From NCBI RefSeq assembly GCF_002127325.2, contig NC_035434.2, forward strand, positions 83,644,787 through 83,708,786: a DNA stretch of 64,000 nt. The letters run 5' to 3'. The translations under genes and the position numbers were made by a program. The notes under the pieces were generated by a model that saw only the letters and a list, made by a program, of their open reading frames with translations, had not been told where the DNA came from and did not search any database. Origin of the DNA: Helianthus annuus. Lineage: Eukaryota; Streptophyta; Magnoliopsida; Asterales; Asteraceae. This document shows, piece after piece, positions 22,770 to 35,000 of the stretch (position 1 is the stretch's first letter; each line of letters begins with the position of its first letter).

Positions 22770-22984
22770 TGTGACAACCCTCACAATTACATGTACAGTA
22801 CAATCAATTAATTATAATTATGTGCTTAATGACCGTGCTTGATTACAATTGACAATTTAAACTGCCTTATGATTTTTGTATCATACATACACATGCATCT
22901 TATTTCATGCAGTCACTCCATTCATTATACACAAACTTTAGTGACATACTTGATGCACAAAGCACAGTTAGCACACTGAACGAA
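22770..22984 (+). mobile_element. Truncated Ty3 LTR fragment, diverged relative of the 26519-39849 family
   Basis: It starts TGTGACAACCCTCACAATTAC and follows the first about 215 bp of the LTR at 26519 with many substitutions. It is cut at 22985 by the Athila/Tat-like element. Confidence 0.8.
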
Positions 22985-23225
22985 TGATGTGCACAAAATG
23001 CAACATATAAATTACATCAATTGTGGCATAAAACTAACCCTTTTTTAGTACTAATGTTGGAAAAAGTATGCTTTTGTCTTCCTTTTGTATTTTCAGGATT
23101 AAATGAGCTCAAATGAACAAAAGAAGCAAAAAGGCAGCTAAATCTAACATAAATACAAGAAAAGGAACAAACGTGACATGCCCGACCCCCCGACAGCATC
23201 TTCCCAAGCAAAAACAAGAAGGCAG

Positions 23226-23532
23226 AAGACTGAACACGCCCCGTGCTCAGTGAGCACGGGGGCGTGCCCAAGTGTCAGCAGAAAAGACAAAGTTGTAGAA
23301 GCTTCTATTGCCCACCACGGGGCCGTGCTCAGCGGACACGGGGCCGTGGTCAACTAAAAGATTCGCAAAATCCATCTTGATAGTACAGATATGCTTCTGC
23401 GCACGGGGTCGTGCTCAGCGGACACAGGGGCGTGGTCAGATAACTGCAGGCGTATTTATTGCAATTAGAATTAATGAAGAGAGAGACAGTTGGACACGGG
23501 GCCGTGCCCAGTGGACACGGGGCCGTGCCCAA
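23226..23532. repeat. Paired CACGGGGCCGTG hairpin words (left LTR)
   Basis: Four pairs of the word, near 23226/23254, 23317/23337, 23402/23424 and 23493/23515. The full form GGACACGGGGCCGTGTCC is an 8-bp inverted repeat with a 2-nt centre. Variants include CACGCCCCGTG and CACGGGGGCGTG. Open frames reading through them are repeat artefacts. Confidence 0.85.
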
Positions 23533-23545
23533 GCTTCTGTTCAGC

Positions 23546-23556
23546 CTATAAATAGG
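23546..23556 (+). promoter_or_regulatory. TATA box of the large Athila/Tat-like LTR
   Basis: CTATAAATAGG. The same site is kept in the right LTR at 59876. Confidence 0.65.
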
Positions 23557-23573
23557 AGTGCTTGGAGCTCTTG

Positions 23574-24019
23574 TGTTGGACCGTGTTCCGACCGTGAATA
23601 GGCAGTAGAGAACGTTCATCTTCACGTACGAAGGCGGAATCAACGTAAATGAAGTTACAACAGCCATTCCTATTCAATTCCTTTCTTTTTATTGCTTTCT
23701 GATATTGATTTGACAGAGTTTTGGTAACAAAAGCTCTCAACAGATCCGCTTCAACATACACTAGTGATCCTCACCAGGTTCGCTTGAAGTGCCTATATAT
23801 AGTGTGTGTAGGTTCGCTTCAAGAGACATGTCGTATAAGCGAACCTACCTTAGTGACATATAAGCGAACCACCTTATGACACATAAGCGGACATGTCTAT
23901 TGACATATAAGCAGACCTATTACATAAAAACCTAAATTTGACTTTCTAGACCCTAACTTGACCTATCTTGACCTAAGACGTAATGCAGACGTAGTCAACA
24001 GACATTCCATGCATCAACA
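23574..24019 (-). mobile_element. Copia element: 3' LTR (446 bp)
   Basis: TGTTGGACCG to GCATCAACA, 446 bp, near-identical to 46911-47356. Target duplication TCTTG lies at 23569-23573 and 47357-47361. The internal order shows a minus-strand element. A minus-strand TATA-like CTATATATAGG lies at 23792-23802. A perfect 12-bp inverted repeat (arms 23808-23819 and 23837-23848, GTAGGTTCGCTT) lies next to it. Confidence 0.93.
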
Positions 24020-24205
24020 GACTCCCCCTTGGATGATGACGTAGTCTTCAGCTCTTGAGTCTTCAGTCTTGGTCTTTTCTCCAACTCTGTCTTCTCATTA
24101 TAAACATTCTATCTTTACAGGCTTCAGAATCGTTACCTGACTCTAACTTCAGACTCCCCTTTGACTGTTGATCCAGACTCCCCCTTTCACAGACTCCCCC
24201 TCTCG
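24020..24205 (-). repeat. Polypurine tract of the copia element with three extra copies
   Basis: The tract AAGGGGGAGTC abuts the LTR at 24020-24030. Related AAAGGGGGAGTCTG motifs recur at about 24150-24162, 24174-24186 and 24190-24203. Repeated polypurine tracts before the 3' LTR are a described hallmark of Sireviruses. Confidence 0.75.
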
Positions 24206-25690
24206 ATATGCTAGAATCTGAGAAATCTGGTTCAAGCTTTGACATTTAGCTTCCGTTGGGAATAATGAAGTCCAAACCTGTTACTTAACCATTAATCATT
24301 ACAATCTATCTTTTCACAAATAAATCACAAACTCAATCAGCTTTTGAAATCCACTCAAGTATTCAGGTTCAAGTTAATGACCCTGATTACTCAATTAATC
24401 TACCAAGTTCAACTTAATGACCTTGGTTGATCATTTGACGAATCAAACTGATTTTGTAAAAACATTTTCACTTTTTCTAAAAACAATGTAACAAGCATCA
24501 ACTTAATGATCTTGTTTTATCTTTGAAAACATCTCAATCTCTGACAAAGTAAGCTCTCCTCATTCTTCAGCTCAGAACTTTCCTGCATCTGCTTCAATCT
24601 TCTAGAATCCAACAATCAACTCTCCACTTTGGTTTGCCAAAAATAAAGTAGAAATAAAATCTTTTTGGATTTTATAATGTGTTCTAACCTACGAAATGAA
24701 ATACAGAAAACTTAAATTGCAGAATATAAAGAAATTGAACTATATACAAACTTATTTTTGGCGAGTGTGTCAGGGAATCATATCAGCTTTTCAGACAAAT
24801 TACTAGTACCGTTAAGCTTCATTTCATATTCAGACTTAAACAATTCACCTCGATTGTCGATATACTGATCCATCTTAAATTCTCACACAGATTTCAATCT
24901 ATTCAGGATACGATTTAGATGTTTTATGAACTTAGCTCAATTCATGTGTCCCACCTCTTGAATATACTCCCGTATCCAGAATCCCAATATTCAGTCTTAT
25001 AGGTGAGTATACTACAATGATATCTGTACATAAATTAGGTATGCGGGGGCCGAGGGATCTCAGGTCGATACTTCCGTATGCGCAGAGAGATATCAGCTTC
25101 GACTTTTCAGTATGTCCCCTTTAGAGGATCTTTTAGTTACAACAGCAGCGACTATCAATTTTATTGTTTTATCTGCATGCTGAGGGTTTATGCTATGTTT
25201 TAAGCATTTGGTGAAAGTATTATCCAAGGACTAGGTCAGAACTTCCGTTCAGCAGAAGTCCCAGAATAATACCCCAGACATCATTGAGTATAAAAACCTA
25301 GTATATCAGAATACGAGACCTTTCAAACGAGATTTCAGGGGTTACCTATATATCCAAGTAGTGTTCCCCACGAATTTCGCAAGTTTGAAATTTTAGGTTT
25401 ATATCCCGAAAAAATCTACTAAATGTGTGAAAACCTATCAACACATCATTAGTGAGACTGTTTAACTCATCTACTAAATGTGCGAAAACCTATCGACACG
25501 TCATTAGTGAGACTGTTTAACTCATTTAGACTTTACAAATCTTTAGCATACTGTAATTGTCTAGCCGATGTACTATCATTTTCCCTATATACACAAGCTC
25601 TATTTCAATTTTATCATGTTTTTGTATTTTTGCATTTTTTACTGTTTTTGTATTTTCTGAAAATAAACTATATACAACTATCTACTCCCC
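24206..25690. other. Copia 3' untranslated region
   Basis: Non-coding stretch between the end of pol and the polypurine tracts, about 1.5 kb. I see no open frame with recognisable content. A near-duplicate phrase (CTACTAAATGTG.GAAAACCTATC.ACAC.TCATTAG) occurs at about 25418 and 25470. Confidence 0.6.
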
Positions 25691-26518
25691 CTAAATACCA
25701 AAACAAGTAAAAAATCGACTAACCATTGCAGATTGTTTCTCGTCTTCATCCGCAACAGTACTCTCATCAACGCCAATTAGGCCGTCCGACACTGACAGAA
25801 GCTTCATACCGTTCAATTTTAACAAATATTTAAACCGATTTTTATCAAAAGCTTTGGTATGTAAGTCAGCTTTCTGTTCGTCAGTGTGGATTTTCTCTAT
25901 TCGTATCAACTTTTTCTCGAAGCAATCGCGAATAAAGTGATGACGAATCTCTATATGTTTAGTTTTAGCGTGATGTACTGGATTCTTTGTTATATTTATT
26001 GCGGCCTCATTATCAACAAACAGAGGTGTGTTAAGAAACTGCAAACCGTAGTCGCGCATCTGTTGCTGTATCCACAGGATCTGAGAGCAGCAACTGCTAG
26101 CAGAAATATACTCCGCTTCACATGTAGATAACGCCACAGACGTTTGTTTCTTACACTGCCAAGGAACCAGTCTTGGTCCAAAGAACTGGCATCCTGCAGT
26201 TGTTGATTTGGTATTGACTTTGCAGCATCCGAAATCCGAATCGGAATACCCTTTGAGCGTAAAATAGCCTTTTCTAGGATACCACAACCCCAAAGTGGGT
26301 GTTCCTTTCAAGTAACGTAATATCCTCTTGACAATAATCATGTGCGAAGCTCTCGGGTTAGATTGATATCTTGCTGCGAGGCACGTTGGGTACATGATAT
26401 CAGGACGTGAAGCAGTTAGATACATCAAAGAACCTATCATGGAATGGTAGAACGTTTCATCAGCCCTGTCTCCGGTGAGATCTGGGTGAATCCCATGATT
26501 AGTCGCAAGTGGGGTAGC
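25691..26518 (-). pseudogene. Copia RT end and RNase H
   Basis: Minus-strand frame with the conserved end of the copia reverse transcriptase and RNase H: MIGSLMYLTASRPDIMY, ILRYLKGTPTLGLWY, GYSDSDFGCC, ALSTCEAEYISAS, LFVDNEAAINITKNPVHHAKTK and HTDEQKADLHTKA. The RNase H acidic residues in DSDF, EAEY and VDNEAA are kept. The frame is cut from its upstream RT part (39850-40457) by the Ty3 element, whose GTAGC target duplication lies at 26514-26518. The piece itself has no internal stop from 26440 to 25691. Confidence 0.9.
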
Positions 26519-29500
26519 TGTGACAACCCGTACAATTACAGGTACTGTACAAATTAATTAACCCTAATTATGTGCTTAATGACTGTGCTTGACTACATCT
26601 GACACTTTAAACTGCTTACTGATTCATGTTACATACATACATGTGCATTCTTTACTTACAGTCACTCCAATTATTTCATACAGACTCTTAGTGACAAACC
26701 TGATGCACAAAGCACAGTTAGCACAGTAAGCGGATAACTCAGACACATGCTGACAATGCCAGCACTAAGACAGATACTATTTTTAGACCAGTATGGGCCA
26801 GGAATGAAACACTACACCAGTATGGAGTGTAGGGAGGTGAGGACCATAAGACTATGCCACTAGGTGATAGTTTGAGTGTCGGAAAGTGCCTAAAACGCGA
26901 TTTAATTACAGAATTCCGCATTTTTAGTAACAATTCAGCTTTTAACACACTCATATTATACAGAGTATTGACTAAATGGTCCTGGACACTTTCCTAAGTG
27001 TAGGAATTAATTTCGTTACAAAAAGATGCACAAAAGACGCTATAGGGAACAATTAAACGCTTTAACGGAACGATGCGAAACCGAACAACCAGACATTACC
27101 CGAGACATGAAAATATTGTTAGAAATATTATTTTATCATTTTAAATAAATTATGGTCACAAAAATCCCCATGCACCATGTAAACATGACATACACCCACT
27201 ATACTTGTAAATACCCGTAACCTTTTAATAATTACCTACTAATTAACAAAAATTTACACTTTACCCCCCCCTCATAACCGAAAATCTGCCCAAATAATTA
27301 AAGGATATTTTAGTTTAGATTTTGTAAAGAGGATCTTGCTTCCATTGGCCAAGAGGATGGGTATGATTACCCTAACTTCTAGTTATGCATGTTTCCAAGG
27401 GAACTCCATCATTACAAAAACTTCAACCAATCTCCTCCTTCCTCTCTCTTAATTTTCGGCTCATATACCCCCCCTCTCCCCATAGCCGAAATCACCACCA
27501 TCACTCTCACATCCTCCATTTTCTTCTCCATCAAGCTCCCTTTCAAGTTGTGAAGTTCATCCATAGAGGTGCTAGATTGAAGGTGTTCAAGGAAGTTTGA
27601 TTCAAGCTTTGTCACCAACTTTTCACCATCATCTCATCCTAAGATTACTACCCTAGCCTTGTTCTAGTAGTAAGTCCCTTCATACTCTTGTTCCACCTTG
27701 ATTCTTGTTACGATTTGTTGAATGTTCATCACACACAAAAGTTTAAACACTAAAATATGAACCTAAGTTTCTGCCTAAAAACCACATATAAAAAGGTTGT
27801 GTGAGGTTGAAATCTGAATGGTTTAGGGTTGGTTAAGGCATGATTGAAGTTTTAACATTTGTTCATCAATAAACCATGGTTAGGATCTTCGTTTATGCAC
27901 TTTTAGTCGCTTCTACATGTAAACAGCTTGCTGAGTTGGATTTCCAGCCAACTTCAACAGGCTGTAACGGGATCATTTTAAGTCGAAAAACGGATTTTCT
28001 AAAGCCTAAAATGAGTGTTTTGGAATAACTAAACAAATGGCACTGGAATCATAATTTTTCGAGACCGTTTACTATTTTTAAAAGACTATTTTTGGACAGC
28101 AGCTCAAGCTGCATTTTTATTGCAGAAAAAGTATGTTATTTTCGGAGTCATAACTTAAAACCTGAATAAAATCAACTCATGAAATTTTTACAGTAGATAG
28201 ACACCATTGTCAGGACGACCCTCCACCTGGAATTTTGTCAAACGGACTTACGGTTGATTTTTAGTGAATATTTCCGTAAACTGCAATCAGAGGGTAACAA
28301 ATCTGATTGTAGTCGAGAAAATGATTTTCTATAAAATATGGGTAATGAATTGGACTTTGATATTTTTATACAATAAACTTTGGAACATATGCGACACTCT
28401 GTAAAAATTTAAGAATTTTTAGAAAAGGTTAACTATTTTATAAAAATCCTCGAAAACAGTCCGGTTTCGAGTAATAAAGCTGAAATGAAGTATGTAACGT
28501 TTTGTATGTCTATATGTCGGTTTGGTTATTGAAAATGAACTATTGGATATATGTAAAAGAAAATGATATGCTATTTAAGCATGGACACCTCTATTTACAG
28601 AGGAGACTCTGCCGAAATTTTCCGAAAATCCGAACACTGGGTAAAATATTCGAGAAAATAGATACGAAATAGTTGTCTAACTATTTTTCTAAGAACGCTA
28701 TTTAAGTTAAAATAATTATTATTGTTTTAACAAAATAATACCAAAGTAACATAAATCAAAACACTAAACTCTAAGCCAAGGCACGGCCCGTTCGTCTAAT
28801 AGACATTAGTACGTTGTAGGTTGTCGTGTAGCGGAAAGAGTTAAGATTCGAGTCAAGACGCACTACGGTGAGTTCATGACCCCCTATTCCTTTACTGTTT
28901 TCGGTTTTATACTTCGGGGGTGGAATACATGTTTACAAATTATTTCAGACATTTTATAATTGGTATGATTAGCTTAAGGAGGGGTTTTTATTACGCGATC
29001 AAGTGAGTGGTGGGCATGACACTTAAGGCCATTAATCCTCATAGTAGGACCACGGGACATGAGTGATAGATCTATTTGGGTGTAGCGAGCCCACACCCAT
29101 GAGGCCGGGGGCCCATAGTGGTGACTATGTCTTCATACCGGAGACAAATTTGCTAGGTTTGAGTCTTCCTGCATCATTCACATATACTATTGGATTTGCA
29201 ACCCAGTGGTGATCATTTTTCCTTATTGCTACATATCAGGGACTATTTTATTTACAGACATATTAAAACGGTTTTATATACACAGACATACACATGAACT
29301 CGCTCAACTTTTTGTTGACTTTTTAAACTACATGTATTTCAGGTAATTAATTTGGATCTGGCAAGTGATGCATGATTAGCTGCGTACTTAATAAGGATGT
29401 CATCCGGAGTCGTAGGTTTGGGAAGTGTAACTCTTTCCTGGACGAGTTGCATGTCTCAAGTCCTTGTGTCGTTGGTAGCTTTTCGTCGAGTCTTATGAAC

Positions 29501-29700
29501 TCATTTTTAAACAAGTCATGTTTTGTAAACGTATCGTGTGGTTGATGTTTTTGTTTCAAGACAATTTGTTAAGCATTTTTAACTATTTTAATGGATGAAC
29601 ATCAAGTGTTTTTGTCATATAGCATGTTGTGATTGTTGCTATGGTATTAAGAAGTCACACCAAAAAAAACCCACGTTTCCGCAAAAGCCAGGGTGTGACA
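26519..29700 (+). mobile_element. 13.3-kb Ty3/gypsy element: 5' LTR
   Basis: TGTGACAACCCGTACAATTAC to CCAGGGTGTGACA, 3,182 bp, with only scattered differences from the 3' LTR at 36664-39849. Target duplication GTAGC lies at 26514-26518 and 39850-39854. A splice-donor-like ACG|GTGAGTTCA (28865-28876) and an acceptor-like TATTTCAG|G (29335-29343) occupy the same relative context as in the other LTR families here. Confidence 0.95.
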
Positions 29701-29703
29701 GCT

Positions 29704-29715
29704 TGGTATCAGAGC
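29704..29715 (+). other. Primer binding site (initiator Met-tRNA)
   Basis: TGGTATCAGAGC, three bases after the 5' LTR. Confidence 0.9.
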
Positions 29716-29887
29716 CTCGATCATAGCGAACTAGGATTCCTTCTCGAGTCTAGACTATGATCACTAGGGCTCTCACGAAAATGCTTTCAAACGTTTTTAC
29801 ATTTGCATACACTAAAAGTCCAGATCCAGGGCACAAACATTTTTACAAACAAAAAGGGCACAAATACACTTTTCAAAATTTTTGTAT

Positions 29888-30124
29888 CAGTCTTAGAGAC
29901 TGAGGGAGTTCAGTCTTAGAGACTGAGGGATTCAATCTTAGAGATTGGGGATGTTTAGCCTTAGAGGCTGGGAAAAATTCGAGTCTTAGAGACTGGGAGG
30001 TTGGTCTTAGAGGCCAGGGAATTAGTCTTAGAGACTGGGAGGTTGGTCTTAGAGGCCAGGGAGTTAGTCTGAGAGACTAGGGAATTCAGTCTTAGAGATT
30101 GGGTGGGATAGTCTGGGAAGACTA
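29888..30124 (+). repeat. Eleven-unit hairpin array in the retrotransposon leader
   Basis: Eleven units of about 21-25 bp follow the pattern AGTCT-TAG-AGACT plus a GGGA-rich spacer. Every unit can pair: CAGTCT/AGACTG (twice), CAATCT/AGATTG, AGCCT/AGGCT, AGTCT/AGACT, TGGTCT/AGGCCA (twice), TAGTCT/AGACTA and others. Loops are TAG, GAG or GGGA. The array lies between the primer site and the first ORF, so it would be in the genomic RNA leader. Confidence 0.9.
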
Positions 30125-30206
30125 GGATGCATACATGACTTCATTATTATTTGTTTACATGCTTACCTTATTTGTGTGCATATGTTGTGGTTGTGTTACA
30201 GACACC

Positions 30207-31673
30207 ATGGCATCATCCGGTAGCGGAGTATCCGATGCAAGTGACCCGAGGACTATTACCTCTGACGACGAGATGGCTACCGATTCGGGAGTTTACACCT
30301 CAGACTACACGAGCACTGATGAAGATGACTTTCAGCCTTTTGCCCTACCGATCTTCGGAGATGATGTACCTTTAGCTGACGGCCCACCTGGAGAGGACCT
30401 ACCTCTTGTTCCAATCCCTGCCCCTCTCCCCTTCGCTGTAGTTCCCTTTGAGGAACAACCTATCGACGCGTTACCCGATGGTGACATCGACCTACTCATC
30501 GAGGGTTCCCCGGAGGGAGACCAGGATGGTGGGGCCCCGGTGGAGGACGGTGTTCCACCTGTTGATATCCCAGATGTTGATCCTATTGTTCCCATGGTCG
30601 AGCTTCCTAGTATGGAGGTTCAGCCTGATTCGTCCGCTTCTGATTCCTTTGAGTCGATAGCTTCACATATCCCACCGTTGGGACTCGATTCCATTCCTCG
30701 CATGGACGCTGATGAGGAGATGGAGTTGGAGCAGCCTGCTGAGGCTCCTGCTCATCCAGATGATCCGATTCCTGCCATGCTCGTTGATTATCAGCCCGCT
30801 CCAGTCACTTCCGAGCCCGTTCTTGCCATCGACCCTGTTACTGTCTCTGTTACACCCGTTGTTGCACCACCAGCCGTTGAGATACCCGATCCCATGGCTA
30901 TCTTTGATGATCTTGCACCATTCGCTACCCACATGGACCCGAGGTATGCCCACTCCAGCAATGGGTGGATTGAGGAGGATGACTACCCTTCGTACGTACT
31001 CCCAGTCACTCCCCCTCCCGCACCTATCGCGGTACCCTTTGATGCTCCCTTGTTTCCTCCATCCACATCCGATACTCACCGCACTGACCTTCCTATCACC
31101 TTCCTTCAGGATATTCCTCCGCCTCAACCTGGGGAGGGATCGTCGAGTTAGCTTTTCGGGCACACCCCATTCATGCCAGAGGTTAGCCAGTTCTTACCGC
31201 AGGTCCCTTATTCAGATTTTGTCCCACTAGTGTCATTTTCTGCACCTTTCGAGACCCAGTTACCGCATGTCACTTCACAGTTTGTATTTACCCCACACAT
31301 TACACTTCCGGTTTCAGCCCCGATGGGTGAACCATCCCTATGGTCAGCACCCCACGTCATGCCTGCATCTGACCCTTATCATCCATTCTACGACGGATTC
31401 TCTGTGGAGGATATGCTCACGTCGCTGCAGTTACGGCGGGACGCCTTGCGGCAATGTGTCCAGCGGTTGGAGAGAGCTCCACATCCTCACTGTCCCTGTC
31501 AGACTCAGTTTTCGGCATCGCACACTTCTTTTCCCTCATTTCAGGATTCAGACGTTCATTTCCTCCCTCTCGATCGACATTTTGCCTATGCACTTGAGGA
31601 GGATTTGGTGCAGTTGCGCCGATTGATTTTCTCTCATTTTCCACCTCCTCCTCCACCGTCAGCTTCGGGATAA
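30207..31673 (+). CDS. Acidic, proline-rich ORF upstream of gag, one in-frame amber stop
   Basis: The ATG at 30207 has a good plant context (CACCATGGC), and the bases before it (GTGTTACAG) resemble a splice acceptor. The frame runs 314 codons to TAG at 31149-31151, then stays open in the same frame to 31673. The product is unlike gag or pol: rich in Pro, Asp, Glu, Val, with runs such as DEDDFQPFALPIFGDDVPLA and PPPPPPSASG at the end. The second half has a possible helical part (VEDMLTSLQLRRDALRQCV). No membrane segment, zinc finger or enzyme motif is visible from 30207 on. Its role in the element is unknown. The amber codon may be CAG changed to TAG, or the two halves may be separate ORFs. 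Confidence 0.6.
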
Positions 31674-32035
31674 ACTCGAGCAACAGAGATTTCAGATCAT
31701 CTACAGACCGACTACTCTTAGTGGGAAGACAGCGCTAGAGCCATGATTATGAAGACCTTTTTTTTGAGACCACGATTTTGATTTTTGATTTATTGTTATT
31801 GTACTCAGACAAGGGTGATGTAACCCTTAGTATATTTTGACATATGGTGAAGTTGTGAAACAGTATTGGTGGTCTGTTTATGAAACTTAAATCGCAAGTC
31901 TTTTAAATTCCATGCATTGTTGATTATTTGTTATGATTATGACATGAGATGTTATGTGAATGATGAATGTTACTACATATACGTATGATTATCATACTTA
32001 CTATGACCTGACCAATGTGGAACATCCTCTAGAAA
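31674..32035 (+). other. Spacer between the acidic ORF and gag
   Basis: Non-coding, AT-rich, about 360 bp. No feature recognised beyond ordinary sequence. Confidence 0.6.
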
Positions 32036-35000
32036 ATGCCTCCACGACGTGACACACGCATGCATACTACCCATGCAGAACTGCAAGGAATCATCGCTGC
32101 CGCAATCGCACAATATGCTGCTTCTCAAGGAGAAACAAGCGGAAACATTTCGAACAACAACAACAACCCTCCGAATGGGTGTACTTTCAAGCAATTCTTA
32201 GATTGCAAGCCGCAAAACTTTGATGGCACTGGAGGCGCCGTGGCTTTCACTCGTTGGACTGAAAAGACGGAGACGACAATAAGGATGAGCAAGTGTGCTC
32301 TCGAGCACCAAGTTACGTACATCTCAGGGCTCTTTCTTGATGGTGCCCTATCATGGTGGAACCTTCAAGTACAGACCCTGGGGGAAGCAGCGGCGTATGC
32401 TATGACATGGACTGAGCTGAAAGAGCTCATGAGGAAGAAATACTGTTCTCGGGCCGAGATACAGAAACTGGAAACTGAGTTCTGGCACCTCAAAATGGAC
32501 GACCCAAAGATTGCTGAATATGTGCAAAGGTTTCACGACTTGTCACACGTTGTGCCGTATATGGTTGAGCCTGAGTTTAAACGCATTGAGCGTTTCATCT
32601 GGGGATTGGCACCTCAAATCATGAGCATGGTAACGACGTCCAAACCCCCAACGATTACCGAAGCCATTGATCTCAGTGTGGCACTTACAGAGGAAGCCAT
32701 CAGATTGAACAAATTTTCAATCTCTGAACAGAAAAAGAAGGAAACACATGTTGAATCATCGCCAAGTGAGAACAAGAGGAAGTTCTCAAATTTCAAAAAG
32801 GGCACCAGCAGTGTTAGCAAGAGGGAAGAAGGAAGTGCACCAGCCAGGGCCAGAACTGGTGCCGAAACCAGAGGAAGAGGATACATGGGCACTCTGCCCA
32901 AGTGTGGTACATGTCAGTTCCACCATCCCGGCCCGTGCCGACTCAGAAAGTGTGAATCTTGCGGGAAGACGGGCCATTCAAAGGAGACGTGTTGGGTTGG
33001 ATTAGGCCAAGGTGGCCAAAGGGGTTACAATAACAACAACCGCGGTAATGGAAACAGACCACATGGAAATAATGGGGGAAACGGAAATCGTGGGAATGCC
33101 CCGAATCAAGCTGGTAACCGGGGAACTAACGAAAATCGAAACGGAAATGGTAATGGGAATGGCCGAGGGCCAGGATGCTTCAACTGCGGGGACGTTGGGC
33201 ACTTCAAAAGGGAATGCCCAAAGCTAAATCAAGCGCAAAGACGAGTTTTTAACATTGGTGCGAGGGAAGCGCGCCAATATCCGAATGTTGTCACTGGTAC
33301 GTTCCCTATAAATCAACGCTATGCGTCTGTTCTTTTTGATACTGGTGCCGATTATAGTTTCGTATCGTTAGACTTTAAGAACATGCTTGGGTTAACCGCT
33401 AGTAAGTTAGACGTTCCGTACTCTATTGAATTGGCGAATGGAAAACTAGTGGAAACGGGTGAAGTTATTAGGGAATGCATGATAGAACTGGGAGGACACG
33501 AATTTACGCTAGACCTACTGCCAGTCGAGTTGGGAAGCTTCGACGTGGTAATAGGGATGGATTGGCTGTCTAGCAACAAAGCCGAAGTGGTTTGTCACGA
33601 AAAGACCATCCGCATTCCAATGGCCGATGGAGAGACGATTGTAGTTCACGGAGAGAAGCGCGATACGCCATTGAGGATCATTAGCTGCTTGAAAGCTAGG
33701 AAGTGTTTGAGGAAAGGATGTGTTGCCTTTCTGGCACACATCGTGGATAAGGAAGCCGCCGAGCCAAAGATCGAAGACATTCCTGTCGTGAAGGAATATC
33801 CTGAAGTCTTTCCAGAAGACTTACCAGGATTGTCGCCTCCAAGACAAGTCGAATTCCGCATTGACTTAGTTCCAGGCACCGCGCCTGTGGCTAAGGCACC
33901 TTATCGACTTGCACCTTCAGAGATGCAAGAGCTGTCGACACAACTCCAAGAGCTGTTAGATAAAGGATTCATCAGACCAAGCTTCTCGCCTTGGGGAGCT
34001 CCAGTTTTGTTCGTTAAGAAGAAGGATGGTAGCTTTCGTATGTGTATAGACTACCGCAAGCTTAACAAGTTGACTGTCAAGAACAGATATCCTTTGCCAA
34101 GGATCGATGACCTGTTCGATCAACTACAAGGTTCGAGTTTTTACTCGAAGATCGATCTAAGATCAGGTTATCACCAGTTGAGAATACAAGAGGAAAGTAT
34201 TCCCAAAACTGCTTTTAGAACTCGATATGGACATTACGCGTTTCTGGTTATGCCGTTTGGGTTGACAAACGCTCCAGCAGTTTTCATGGACTTGATGAAT
34301 AGAGTCTGCAAGCCGTACCTCGACAAGTTTGTAATCGTATTCATTGACGATATTTTGATCTACTCGAAGACGAAGGAAGAGTACGAGCAATACTTGAGAG
34401 CTATTCTAGAGCTGCTTAAGAAGGAGAAGTTGTACGCTAAGTTCTCGAAGTGTGAGTTTTGGTTACGCGAAGTCCAGTTTCTTGGACATGTGGTTAATGG
34501 AAGTGGAATCCATGTGGATCCCACAAAGATCGAGGCGATCAAGAATTGGGAGTCACCGAAAACGCCAACCGAGATTCGGCAATTCTTAGGTTTGGCTGGG
34601 TATTATCGCAGATTCATTGAGGATTTTTCCAAAATCGCTCAACCTCTCACCGCACTTACACAAAAGGACAAGAAGTTTGATTGGAGCGACAAACAAGAAG
34701 AAGCGTTTCAGTTGCTGAAGAACAAGCTTTGTGACGCACCGATTTTAGCTCTACCCGAAGGCACGGACGACTTCGTGGTATATTGTGACGCCTCGCGTCA
34801 GGGTTTAGGTTGCGTGTTGATGCAGCGACAGAAAGTTATAGCCTATGCTTCGCGCCAGCTGAAAGTGCATGAGAAGAATTACACCACGCATGACTTAGAG
34901 TTAGGCGCCGTAGTGTTCGCATTGAAAATCTGGCGACACTACTTGTATGGGACAAGATGTACAATCTTCACTGATCACAAGAGTTTACAGCACATCTTTG

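Larger units (their letters stand above)
22985..23573 (+). mobile_element. Large Athila/Tat-like element: left LTR, part 1 of 3
   Basis: It starts TGATGTGCACAAAATGC. It aligns with 59307-59902 nearly base for base. The copia element inserts at 23574, and the LTR resumes at 47357 and again at 54573. A TATA box CTATAAATAGG lies at 23546-23556. Total left LTR length without insertions is about 1.77 kb. Confidence 0.9.

Noticed and set aside
23308..23601. Plus-strand frame with repeated TGPCSADTGPW-like peptides (also at 59630-60067 and in minus-strand frames at 23144-23667 and 56060-56536).
   Set aside because: It is a translation of the CACGGGGCCGTG words in all frames; there is no independent coding signal.
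29888..30124. Regular repeat array that could suggest CRISPR.
   Set aside because: The unit is about 21-25 bp with no unique 30-bp spacers, the genome is a plant, and the array sits in a retrotransposon leader.
30332..31163. Minus-strand open frames of 87 and 166 codons, and plus-strand frames offset from the acidic ORF.
   Set aside because: These are shadows of the GC-rich acidic ORF on the plus strand; the plus frame has the start context and length.
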